Shown here: positions 40,614 to 51,651 of the stretch, piece by piece
How the letters are laid out: each line of letters opens with the position of its first letter
Numbering within the stretch: position 1 is the first letter of the stretch
The notes under the pieces: model-generated
What the model was told of the DNA's origin: nothing
What the model saw: the letters and a program-made list of their open reading frames with translations, nothing else
Databases searched by the model: none
Assembly: GCA_030407315.1 (NCBI GenBank)
Contig: JALQPE010000348.1
Coordinates: 124,001 to 188,000 of the forward strand
Direction: 5' to 3'
DNA length: 64,000 nucleotides
Origin: Asparagopsis taxiformis
Taxonomy: Eukaryota; Rhodophyta; Florideophyceae; Bonnemaisoniales; Bonnemaisoniaceae
Translations under genes and position numbers: made by a program

Positions 40614-43523
40614 CTACTCTAGTTGCATTGAATGCTCGAAGCACTCCTTAGAACATGCCCACTTCTCGCATCGGTTAGCTATACCAAGTACTCGCTTCCC
40701 ATACTCACAGGGAGAATGAATATATTTTCCACACATATCACACCGGTGACTTGTCATTGCTAAATGGCCATCAGGCATCAATGCAAGAACATTGCAGCGG
40801 TCACTGAGAATACAGTTGGTTCTGGTTGTGGTTTGCCCATCGGTAGGAGTTCTTGGACTAGTCTCTATCGGACAATTAGCCTCTTCGCCTAACCTTTTCT
40901 TCGAAGCAGTTCCACTTGAGGTTTCAGCACTATTCTTCTTGAGCCTCTTACTTTTTCGTACTGAATTCAGTTTTGGTCCTTGTGGTTCTATACTGCGTTT
41001 TTGAAGCTCATTGGGACCGATATCTGTAGATAATACTGCCTCCGATGAAAGTGGAGTATCTCGACTAGCCAATCCCTCCACCTCCTTCTCAACTTTCTCA
41101 ACACAACCAGGTAAGACCGTATTCGGCTCCCAACAAACCTGATCCGGTGATTGATGAACATTTTCCGTAGATGCTTCCCTGACTCTTTCTTCACTTCGAA
41201 GGGTTAAATTTGACGTTGGTTTTTTCTTCATGAGGTCAGCAGCAACTTTTGCAAGCCTTTCCTTTCCCAATGACAAGCACAATTGGTCTTTTTCGATCAA
41301 GATAGCCTCACGGGAAGTTTGTAGGCATGCTAGACCTGTTGTCAACGTTCCTGCATAAGGATCACAGACGATGCCACCGGAAGGACAGAATGAAGTTAAC
41401 AATTCCTGCAGCAAGTCTATATTTTTCTCCTCCACACGAACAATTTTCCTTGAATGAATATGCTGAAGCTTAGCTTTAGGGACAGGAACTCCATCTATAA
41501 TGTTGAACTTCCTGCTATGAGAGCAATTGATTAGCTGATACGGGCAGTCGAAATCTATGGCACGAGAACCATCCCTGACCTTTCCAGGGGCATATGCCAA
41601 GAGAATAAAGTCCACAGCACATTGAGGCATCTTGAGACGACCATTTCGCCGTATAGTCTTAGTATCTTTGGCCACGACAATTGGGTAATTTAAAACCTGA
41701 AAGCCATTAGAAGAGAAGGACGCGAACCATCTTGGAAAAGTTTGCCAGCTAGTGAACATGACAACCGAACCTTCTGGACAAAAAAGTCTCCTAGAAAACT
41801 GTGTGAAAGCAGTGATTTCTTTGTCGTCCAGAAAGTCGTCATAGGTAGATCCAGCTCCGGAAGCAGATACGTTCTGAAGTGAATATGGAGGGTCTGTAAG
41901 AATTGTTGACACTCTGCCTTTCAACGACTCGTATGTTCCGCTGTTTTTCTCGAAGTGTTGCCACTCCATTGCAAAGCACTTCATCCCTGCATTCTCTAGG
42001 ACACTTTCCACATCCGCTATTTCTTCTGTTAGAGCTGAAACAAGTTTTGGGCTCCGATGTTCTCTGTCTCCTGACGTTAAGTTAGAAAAATCATTACTTG
42101 AAGCTTCTGGAATGGAAGAACAATTTGAGCGCTTGTCAGAATGAGCCAAAACTTTTCTGCTTCCGAGAGCGCCAGAGTTCGCTTCTGATGATTCAAGTTT
42201 TGAATCGTCTACTCCACATTCCGTTGGTAGATGACCATGTACTGAATGATTTCCGGTGTTGGAGGGAGAGGGCTCATTTTCTTCACTATACACATCGTTC
42301 AACGGAGAGCCCTTTCTAGTCTCAGCATCTTTGTTTTGTCCTGTAGGCGAACAGTCCATATCTCCTCGGAATTTGAGGAGCTTCTGATGCGCAACAGCGG
42401 GACATGACAATTTGAACGCTTTGTAGAAAGCAGGTAGCGGTTCAAGGAGATTTCCGAAATTAGCGGCTATTTCTTCATCAAATAGTTGTGTCCTTTCCGC
42501 GTTCCTTCGCATAACCTCCATCTCTTTCGGCCATAATACCGTCTCCATAAGCTTCTCGAATTTGCGCACTTCTTGTACAGCTGCACTCGCAGCGAGGAAC
42601 TGTTCAGTCAGTACGGACGGCTTCATTGGACCATACCCGGATGACCGAGAAATCTCTCGAATGCGCCACAGCGAGTTCAGCTGAGCTGCCTCTCCGTCTG
42701 GACCTTCTGCATTCATGAAGGGAGTAGACCCCTTCAACGTTGAAGAAGAAATTAAGTTGCGGTATATCCTTGAGTCAACGGCAGCATTTTTTGAGTTTTT
42801 TGAGTTAGTCTTGTAGTGAATGCGCATGGCCAACTCCTTGTTCTCTTCATTCACAATTTTTCCAATTGTATCTATAACAGACTGAGGTAACCTTATTACG
42901 CAGCCTGCCAGCTGCTTAATAGTCGAGGTACAAGCTTCCTTGCTTCCGGAATAATAAATTGCAAGTTCTATTGGTTTGGCTTTTCGGTTCAGTTTCGCGC
43001 TCAATGTGATATAGTCTTGTTTGAGATTTTTCAACACGTCGTACTGTGTTGGGATGACGACGAAGTCGTCGACATTTTTCTGGTTACATGCTCTGGCAAA
43101 AGCGCGAAGTGCGGCCATTGAAGCAGACGTTTTGAGTATCGTAACAGTCCATGAGAAACCCGCCCATTTTGCTGGATCCTTACATATAAGTTTCTGCAAC
43201 GCCGTCAATCGGTGCTCACCATCCACTATTCCATACCACAGTTCTCTTTTGCTCACTTCCTTATTGGCATCCTCTTCACTCCCCATCTTTTCCCTAAAGT
43301 ATTCCAGAGGATATGAGGCGTGCACACCTTCTAGCCTGATAGCATATGCCATTGAACCTCCTGTTGTCAAACCTCCTAGCTCCTCAAAAATGTTGCAAAG
43401 AACTTCAACACATCTGTCCACGATATTCCTAATTCGTGTGAACGGTAAACATGACATTGGATCTAGGCTCTGCGCAGTTGCTCCCTCTAGTAATTGAGCG
43501 AAATGCTCTTTCGCTGAGTTCAT
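40614..43523 (-). CDS. ParB-like / DNA methyltransferase / Cys-rich fusion
   Basis: An intact 969-residue ORF from the first ATG at 43523 (MNSAKEHFAQL). A ParB-like domain covers about 25-180 with DGEHR at 101-105. A helical middle region follows, then a low-complexity linker. The methyltransferase has motif IV DPPYSL at 544-549 and motif I CDPYAGTLTTG from about 720, again IV before I, the beta class of N6-adenine/N4-cytosine DNA methyltransferases. After a Lys/Ser-rich stretch with KRLKK, the last ~55 residues hold CDMCGKYIHSPC and WACSKEC, a small Cys/His zinc-binding module. ParB next to a DNA methyltransferase is known in phages and bacterial mobile elements; in a eukaryote I know of no standard family with this order. 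It is flanked by gene-free DNA. Confidence 0.85.
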   Translation of the reverse strand: MNSAKEHFAQLLEGATAQSLDPMSCLPFTRIRNIVDRCVEVLCNIFEELGGLTTGGSMAYAIRLEGVHASYPLEYFREKMGSEEDANKEVSKRELWYGIVDGEHRLTALQKLICKDPAKWAGFSWTVTILKTSASMAALRAFARACNQKNVDDFVVIPTQYDVLKNLKQDYITLSAKLNRKAKPIELAIYYSGSKEACTSTIKQLAGCVIRLPQSVIDTIGKIVNEENKELAMRIHYKTNSKNSKNAAVDSRIYRNLISSSTLKGSTPFMNAEGPDGEAAQLNSLWRIREISRSSGYGPMKPSVLTEQFLAASAAVQEVRKFEKLMETVLWPKEMEVMRRNAERTQLFDEEIAANFGNLLEPLPAFYKAFKLSCPAVAHQKLLKFRGDMDCSPTGQNKDAETRKGSPLNDVYSEENEPSPSNTGNHSVHGHLPTECGVDDSKLESSEANSGALGSRKVLAHSDKRSNCSSIPEASSNDFSNLTSGDREHRSPKLVSALTEEIADVESVLENAGMKCFAMEWQHFEKNSGTYESLKGRVSTILTDPPYSLQNVSASGAGSTYDDFLDDKEITAFTQFSRRLFCPEGSVVMFTSWQTFPRWFASFSSNGFQVLNYPIVVAKDTKTIRRNGRLKMPQCAVDFILLAYAPGKVRDGSRAIDFDCPYQLINCSHSRKFNIIDGVPVPKAKLQHIHSRKIVRVEEKNIDLLQELLTSFCPSGGIVCDPYAGTLTTGLACLQTSREAILIEKDQLCLSLGKERLAKVAADLMKKKPTSNLTLRSEERVREASTENVHQSPDQVCWEPNTVLPGCVEKVEKEVEGLASRDTPLSSEAVLSTDIGPNELQKRSIEPQGPKLNSVRKSKRLKKNSAETSSGTASKKRLGEEANCPIETSPRTPTDGQTTTRTNCILSDRCNVLALMPDGHLAMTSHRCDMCGKYIHSPCEYGKRVLGIANRCEKWACSKECFEHSMQLE

Positions 43524-45360
43524 CCTTTGCAGATTAGATCGCAATCAATCTCTACAACAGCAAAGATTCTTGAAGTTGTTCTCCAGGAACTCGGTAGGTG
43601 TAGGTGATGCATGTACTCTTGTGCTTCTCTTGCTCTTGAATAAAATGTAGAGATACAGGATCCTAACAGAGAAGAATTCAAGTAGAATTGTCTCGTTGAT
43701 CTTTTCTGGATCTGTGGAAGACTTATTTGTGTTTTCACGAGCTTTCGAATCGCAAACAGCTAGCTAGGAAACTGTAGAAAACTATTATTCGAGGAGATCC
43801 AAGATGCTTGAAAGGAAAGATAGGGTATGAATATTATCTCAGGAATTGAACTGAAATCCTTCCGATACTTCTCTGGATGTCAGCACAGTATCAACTGATC
43901 GGAATCACCACAGAGTGAAATTTGGCTGTTTGCAAAGGGCAATTTATGAGCTACAGAGCTGCTTCTGTTAACTGAGATGTCACCGAATATCAGAAACAGA
44001 GAACAGCACGCTCCGTAAAGAAAGCTGATTTCGTTGAATAACACCTAGTATTCAAGGAGAACTTCAATGGTTGATATAGCCCCACACAATTCATTGAAAT
44101 TTAAAGTATCTGCACAGCCTTTCTATTTGTAAATTCTGTCCATCATGTGATCGAATACTGGGAGACAACAATACCTTTCGGATTGGAAAGAGCTCTAAGA
44201 GATATTGGCCTGTGAACATTTTCGACGGGTCACATGCTCCTGTACGTAATATCACGTGAGACACATACGTGTCTTCAAAATAGAATGGAAAACTAAAACA
44301 CAGGCCAAGTATCCATGAATAAGTAGAACAGCACAGTTCCATTTAGGGTTATGAACTGTTCGTCATTGGTTGGACCAATAGTAACTTACGCCAGATTCCT
44401 CCTTTTGAAGCGATCTTATATCCATGAATTTTTTTCTGTCATACATTTCTATCATACTTCGTCATGACAGTTGAAAGGCTGCAGCTTTTCAACTTTCTTA
44501 TAGCTCAGAGAGCATGGAGTAGCGCGAAAAGTTTATCATATCCGGTGTAATTCCCATTACATGACCCTATGAGGTTTAGTATGCCTCTCGTACAGTGGAG
44601 CTGTTGCGAGTCATGACGCAAGCTTCCGCTAGTTATCGATTGCAAGCATTGCTGTCTCGCGTATGCCCCACCAAAAACATAACTTTTCAGACAGACCTGA
44701 CCCACCGGCCGCAACCTGTAAACTGGTCTTGGATGGTCAACTGTCAGAAGGTAGACAGGTCACTGTTGGCATGAACGGTCACTAAAGCTCGAGTTTCACT
44801 TGAATGCGGTGATATTATGTATCAGTTTCAACAGAAACAGCTAGTAAACAGGCTTTTTCGTTTGGAATTGGAATACAATAATTATGTGAACGCTGACTCG
44901 CTGATACATTACGCGGGATCGGAGAATATCGAAACAATATGTTTCTGAGTGAAGATATTTCGGACATCTAGTGCGGCCATCTCTTTAAAAAATCATCGGC
45001 TGTCTATACGCTTCTCTTCCGCATGGAACCTAAATCTTCCCCTGCTTCTTCGACGCAGAGTATTGCATTCAGCCTGAAATGCAGTGTCAGGATACTGGTA
45101 AAGAGCCGTTGGATTCAAGGGCGTTTCGTTTCGAGTTCTAAACTGGTCTAGTTTCTTAAAGCTCGTCCTGCCATGAATGAAACTCTGTAACGAAACTATT
45201 ATCACCTTCCCTTCTACCACTATTTAAGACTTCTCATTCGTTCATCAAAACATCTGAAGTTGAACTGATAAAAGAAGATACCCAAAGAAAAGAGGCCGAA
45301 TGAGGATAGCGAAAAGAGGGAGAAGGGCTTTATTCTCCACCAGAGCTAGTAATTACCAGG
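43524..45360. other. Intergenic, no gene recognised
   Basis: About 1.8 kb between the divergent ParB-methyltransferase gene and the DUF7869-like gene. It must contain both promoters, but no element could be assigned. Only short ORFs were seen, none convincing. Confidence 0.4.
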
Positions 45361-46345
45361 ATGGGTCTCTCTGAGCTGAAAATCAAACGTTTACGGAATG
45401 CGAATGAATCAATGGACCTCAATATATCCGAATGGAAGTGCTGCAAGGGAAAACGCTGCTTCACTAGAGTGAATCAGGTATATTTCAAAGCACAAAGGAA
45501 AAGGTTCTTCGAAATGACTCAGGCACAGCGAAAGCTATCATTGATATACATGCTAAGGCTTGTTGATACGAACAACAAAGAAAAGCAGAGATATTTCTTC
45601 GATGGTCTTCAAGTATGTGCCAGGTTCCTGGAGGTTGGATTTGGGATGTCTAGATTTTTACAATGTGCAGTCAAAGAAACTCCCAAATCTTCCCGCTCGA
45701 AATCGATCATACGTATGCCTATTCTAGGGGCGAAACAAACCGCCAGAGATTCCATAAGATCGTTTCTCGAAAATCTTGCAGAGTGCACTGCCAACAAAAT
45801 GCCGGACTGCAGCCAACTACACCTACCGTATTTTGAGAAGAAGCATGTGTATGAACGTTTCAAGATGCAATGGAGCGAACAAGACGGTACAGGAAACATT
45901 CTAGCTGTTCCTACTTACGCATATTTTATCACCGTGTGGCAATCATATTGCCAGGATATCAAGTGCAGGCCACTACGGTGTTGAAAAGGGGGCCTCAGAC
46001 AGTACTGCGAGACAGTGATTTTTACTGTCTGAGACAGTAAAAATCACTATGCGGCAAATGAAAATTAATGCCACACTTGGAGACAGTGATTTGCACTGTC
46101 TGGCAGACAGTACGGAACACTGTCTGCAGACAGTAAAAAACACTGTCTCACAGTACTGTCTGAGGCAGTGAATGGAGACAGTAAAAATTAATGATTTATT
46201 CAATAGTTGGATATGATGTAATTTACTGTACTGGGCAGTGTTGGCGGATAGTGTTTTGTATTGGCCAAGGCAACATGGCCGGATAGTGAAATACGCTGCC
46301 TGGGACAATAGATGGAACCAACACGGTGCACTGTCCTGGGCAGTA

Positions 46346-46712
46346 CCTGGAGACAGTGATTTTCACTGTCCTGGGCAGTACCTGGAGACAGTGATTTTCA
46401 CTGTCCTGGGCAGTACCTGGAGACAGTGATTTTCACTGTCCTGGGCAGTACCTGGAGACAGTGATTTTCACTGTCCTGGGCAGTACCTGGAGACAGTGAT
46501 TTTCACTGTCCTGGGCAGTACCTGTAGACAGTACTTTGTGCTGCCCTGGGCAGTACCTGTAGACAGTATTTCGTGCTGCCCTGGGCAGCACCTGTAGACA
46601 GTACTTTGTGCTGCCCTGGGCAGCACCTGGAGATAGTACTTTGTGCTGTCCTGGGCAGCACCTGGAGACAGTATTTCGTGCTGCCCTGGGTAGCACCTGG
46701 AGACAGTAAAAG
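46346..46712. repeat. 35-bp tandem array, about 10.5 units
   Basis: Units begin CCTGGAGACAGTGATTTTC and repeat at exactly 35-bp steps (46,346, 46,381, 46,416, 46,451, 46,486, 46,521, 46,556, 46,591, 46,626, 46,661, 46,696). Units drift from ACAGTGATTTTCACTGT to ACAGTACTTTGTGCTG towards block C. Each unit contains a short palindrome, suggesting binding sites for a transposase or accessory protein. Confidence 0.92.
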
Positions 46713-48198
46713 TAGTGTCCTGATATAGTAAAATTCGGTGTCTGGGAGTGGTGGATGAGATGGAGCGTCACGCTGTCGTGGGCATCTTTCTGGGGTAGAG
46801 GAAGGCAGTTCTAGCGCTATGAGGATGGGGCATGGACGGTATTCATATGGGAATGGACAGAATAGTACGGCTAGGAATTTTTATTTCGTAGTGACTATGA
46901 GCTAGCGAGAGGTATACGCGGTAGGATAGGTAGCAATCTAAGAGGGTGCGATATGGGAAGCTTCACTCTGGATTTGTTTATTTGCGCAGGCTACATTGAG
47001 AATAAACAATCCCTATGTTAAAAATGCTACTACAACTAACACTATTCCGACGAGTAAAACTAAAACTACTAGAAAAGTCTAGAAATCTATCAACTGATTG
47101 AGCTGCATGAATAAGCTAGGAAATGAAGAGAAGAAGAAAAAATGATGTATAGAAAGGAAACAAGTTAGTGACGTTGAATTGGAGAGGGAAATTGATGGTG
47201 ATTAGGAGACTAACGTACCTTAACAAATACCATTGCATCCCAAATTGAGATATGTACTCACAGGCAGAAAAGAAAATTAGTGGAGAAGTGGTAAGAGAGA
47301 AAGATAAATGAAAGTAGAAGTGGAACACTCACCGACTGGAAACCTGAGAAAGAGAAAACGAATAGAAAACTGGGTTAGTGGCGTGAGTTGTGGAAACGTA
47401 CCATCATGGTTCATATCCGTCGGAGACAAAGCAACAACTTTGGCCTTGGAAGCCGTATTGATGATCTAAAACTTACGCTTTGGAAGCAGTTTAGATGATC
47501 TATACGGCTTCCACGGCCAGGGTTGTTGCTTTGTTTCCGACGGATATGAAGATGGAAACAGGGATTTCCAGAATCTTTCGTTTAAGTAGTACTCTACGGG
47601 CGGAAATGACGTGTAGGAGAACAATAGAGGGATGAGTTTGAAACGGAGCGGTGCGATGGGAGGCCCAGAAAAACGATACCTAGGCTGCGAATTACGCTTG
47701 GAAGCACATGATCTGGCAGAGGAGGCGCACATTATCGTATCTTCTACCGCCTTTTATTGTCTAGAATGACGTCATCACTACAGAAATATAGGAAAAACAC
47801 TAGCATATGGGGCCTACAGGACAGGCGGAGGTGAAGAGTAAGAAAAATGGCGCACTTTCCTGGACGAGGAGTCCGCGCTTCCAGTGATGATGTGGATGGT
47901 ATATATCGATAACGTCATTGTATGCTCCGAGTACACTTGGCAGGCAGTCAAAGCGGGCCACGTGGATGGTGGCGGTTAGGAAACAGCAGTGTCGAAGAAT
48001 TTTTATAATTTTCATGTTTCAAGCGAGCAGTGAGTCTGCATTGCAATATAAAAATGTATCCTAATTTAAGATATCACACCGAGTACGATTCAACGAGACA
48101 TCGTGTTTTCACCTTGTGAATAGGGCCGAGAATATGGTAGAGTATACGAGTAGGAACTACGTGCATGAGAAAATCAGATTCAGTATTAGTGCTTAGAG
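46697..48198. repeat. Block C, copy B
   Basis: About 1.5 kb, inverted copy of 35,463-36,957. No gene was recognised in it. In this element it is directly followed by the ParB-dioxygenase pseudogene on the plus strand, while in the other it leads through R1 into the transposase gene. Confidence 0.8.
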
Positions 48199-48439
48199 CA
48201 TCACTGCGTAACAAACGGAAGTGGATACGTCTTGGCCAGGATGGTGTTTAGGGAATGCGATACAAGATAGCAAAACGATATTGAGTAGGTCGAGCCCGGA
48301 TGAAATAGCAATCATTGTGCATAAAGTAATGAGCATAGGACAAATCATTGTGGTGAAACAGTTCATTGGATCGAATGAAAGCCAGGAAAGGTTTCTTAAT
48401 GGTTGAATTTAGTGGCGGAGAAATATAATTCTGCACTAT

Positions 48440-50768
48440 AGCGGAGAAGTAGCGGAAAAGAGTAAATCTCCTTCAGCAAGCGAGACATGCATCAATATTG
48501 CCCAGTATAGTTCGTCTGAAGTGCAAGTTGAACCTCGCAAAGTGAATATCAGAGGTCGTTGGCTAGTGGTTGAAGAAGTCTGCAACGATGGAGCAATTCT
48601 TGAAAACGGATTTGGCTGCAGAAAACTATTCCGAACAGGCCAGAGTTCGTGCAGTTCTCTTCGACGGAGAATCTGGCTGGGTGTACGGTGAAATTTTTGT
48701 TCAACGGATCGTTTAGGGGTGCTCCGGACGTCCAAAATTGTGTCAACCTCGAGATGACGGCGTACTACACTTGTAGCCGTTGGTGGGCCGGGCTGAAACC
48801 GAACTCGGTTGGTACCATTGGGCAGGAATGGATTGCTGGTTTGTTGGAAATCTTCGGGTACGTGAAGGAGGTGGCCGAGTATTGGAACGTTTCGGATGTG
48901 TTGAGGATGCTGGATGGCTCCATTCCCAGCGTGGGTGACCCGAGCAAGAGCTTCGACATTCACTCACGCGTTGTCGAAGTTTTTGCGCTGATGGTGCCCA
49001 AGAAGGGGTTCTGAGCGGACTTACATCCCAAGGAAGGCCCTCCCAATGGCTCCAAGTTTGAGAACATCTTTCCCAATCGGAAGTCTATGTTTTGAAAGGA
49101 CGCCAGGAAAATGCTCCTGCGCGTAACTGGCTACCGCGACATGTAAATGCGGAAACAATTTTACGTGGTGGACCCACACATCCCACATGCTGCGCTCCCA
49201 GTCACATGTGGTCATGATTCCGCCATCCCTTCCCCTTCCCCTTCCATTTCCCTGACCATCCCTTCATCCTCCATTCCTTTGCCTTTGAAGAATCCAATTT
49301 AGGTAGTACCACCTCAATTAGATTCTTCCAGCTATTCCGAGGCTGCCTCTGTTTCTGCCACTACCCCTGTCGTGTCTGCATCGTCCGGAGTGGAAACTTC
49401 TGGGAAAGTGATGCCCAAAAGGAGTACCTGCCTGAAAGAGAGTCGTTCCGGTCGTGGTGGAACAGCGACGGCGGGTGGTGCGAGCCCTGTTCAGGTCGTC
49501 GAGCTGGAGAGCGCACCCAAGGATGCGGGTAAAAGCTCCATCCTTGGGAAGCGCAACTGGGAAACCGCTTCTGCGACGCCCGAGCCCTCTACCAAATTTG
49601 GTACTTTTAAAAGAGGAAGCTCAGTGAGACTTCATCAAAGTCGTCGTCAAAGAAATCCAAGTCGGCTTCCAGAGGACGTTCTCGGGAGCCGATTCTCCAG
49701 TTCGACGACGCCCATGAAAATCCTATTCCCGACAGTATCGTCGATGAGAATGTGGCCGCCGTTCTCCCCAGCGCAATTGCGTCTGGTAGCCCGATGAAGT
49801 ACTACATGGAAATTACGACGGTAGAGACGGTGCGGGCGGAAATAAAGGCGGCAGCATTCCTGGCAGCTGCATCGCCAGGTGCTGAGGACTCGGTGGTGGA
49901 ATAGTACTTTGCGGTGAAGCGGCGTTGCTGGACAACATGGGGGTGGTTGTTGTGGAAGGCCTCTTGCAGTCGTCCACGGCTGGTAGCGCGACGCATGACC
50001 TCTTCAGTCACTTTTCTCGACAGTTCCAGCTGGTTGAGGAGGTTGAAAAGCCACAGAAACCCTCCCAGCAGTCTGATTCTGATTATGAAGACAGGAAACC
50101 ACAGGACGAGCCCCCAGATTTCGCCAAGCCCGGTTTTGATCCTTCGCCGTGGCATTTCATCCACAACGTGGGTGCTGCGAAGGACCGCATAGATGGTGGT
50201 CGTGGGCGACTCCCCCTGCCGCGGTGTGAATTGTGCGACAAGCTGGAGGAGGGGAATTTGGATATGTACAGGAACAAGTTGGTGGCAGAGCTTGCTCTTG
50301 GTGTTTGTGCGGATTTCTTGAAGTTGGGAATGGAGGGTGAGGATCCTGTCTTTTTCCCGAAGACAGGATTACGGCTGCTTCTTAAAACAGATGGGGCTGC
50401 GGACCAGGATGGGCACACGGACTTCTGAGTATCCCAATTTTGAGGAGTCGGACCTACCCAATCCCCATCCTATTTCATGATGTCGAGCGGATCCGATGGG
50501 TTCTTTATAGTAGCTGCACCTTATAGTCATGTATGCCTGGTCCATACGGACGCCGACATGTGGAAGGTTCCCGTTAACCACTTTTATGTGCCACCCTATT
50601 CCGTCTTAGTTGATCGCGGTGACCTTTACCATTACGGGGTCGGCTTCAGGTGAGGAGATCTTCCTGTGGGAGCAGAATTTAGTCTATGGTCTGCCCACGC
50701 GCGGCCACATCTACTTGAAGACTGAGAAGGACGTCCTCACGGACCACATCCACACCGTCGAATATTAA
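48440..50768 (+). pseudogene. Mosaic ParB-dioxygenase pseudogene
   Basis: The first ~100 bp match the N-terminus of the 23.6-kb gene (AEKSKSPSASETC, IAQYSSSEVQVEPRKV). The sequence then jumps, with the ParB core lost, to the segment that encodes residues near 360 of that gene, and then at about 48,630 to the 17-kb type (RPEF-VQFSSTENLAGC..VGTIGQEWIAGLLEI). It carries on past the point where the LTR cuts the 17-kb gene, and at 49,800-50,700 matches the C-terminal dioxygenase, including DGHTDF (HxD) and LYHYGVGF (distal His). Many stops and frame changes are present. It is the one copy showing that 17-kb-type proteins also ended in a dioxygenase domain. Confidence 0.78.
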
Positions 50769-51187
50769 AAGTATGACAGGAGCAATAGATAGCATACGAG
50801 AAGTATTAAAACCTATGCTATTGTTCCCTGCTATGAAGTTCTGTCTTTCTCATCTCAACATTATTCGCTTAGCCCACCTTTCTATTTTCATCTATACATC
50901 TGACCTTCATGTCATAGTTTAGTGCTACTAAGCCTATTGATTGCTACATTTTTGTATTAGTCTACAACTTTACATGATTTCACTAGCTAGACCGTAGGGG
51001 GGACTAGTTTTAGACCTTGACAACCCGTGAGGTTCGACTATAAGAGACGTTGCTGAGATAACACATGACACAGAATGCTCCTGGAAGCCACTCACAGCCG
51101 TACAAACGTTCTGCTGAGCCATGTTCCTGACTTCCCAATTCCTTGCTCACCCTTCCCTAGGTGGGAGGGGGACGGAACTCTCAGCCC

Positions 51188-51651
51188 CTTACAGCGGAAG
51201 CCGTTTACCGGGGATTCTTACAGCAAAGTCATCGTTACGATGACTTTGCTGTAAGAAAGCGTTTCCATTACAGTGGCCAAGAATTTTTTCACCGGGTAAA
51301 AAAATCATGGCAGCTGTAATGATTTATTTTCTTACAGCAAAGTCATCGTAACGATGACTTTGCTGTAAGGAAACGTTTCCATTGCAGTGGCCAAAGAAAT
51401 TTTACCGGGTAAAAAATCAGCAAGAATTTTTACCGGGTGAAAAATCGTGGCTGCTGTAATGATTTATTTTCTTACAGCAAAGTCATCGTTACGATGACTT
51501 TGCTGTAAGAAAGCGTTTCAATTACAGTGGCCAAGAATTTTTTTACCGGGTAAAAAATCATGGCTGCTGTAATGATTTATTTTCTTACAGCAAAGTCATC
51601 GTAACGATGACTTTGCTGTAAGCATCCCTGGTAAATTGCTTCCGCTGTAAG
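51188..51651. repeat. Foldback hairpin cluster (copy 4)
   Basis: Four hairpins of the TTACAGCAAAGTCATCG type, alternating centre T, A, T, A, with TTTTTACCGGGTAAAAA palindromes between them, inside arms CTTACAGCGGAAGCCG and GCTTCCGCTGTAAG. It looks like two two-hairpin units in tandem. It lies ~420 bp after the ParB-dioxygenase pseudogene. Confidence 0.88.
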
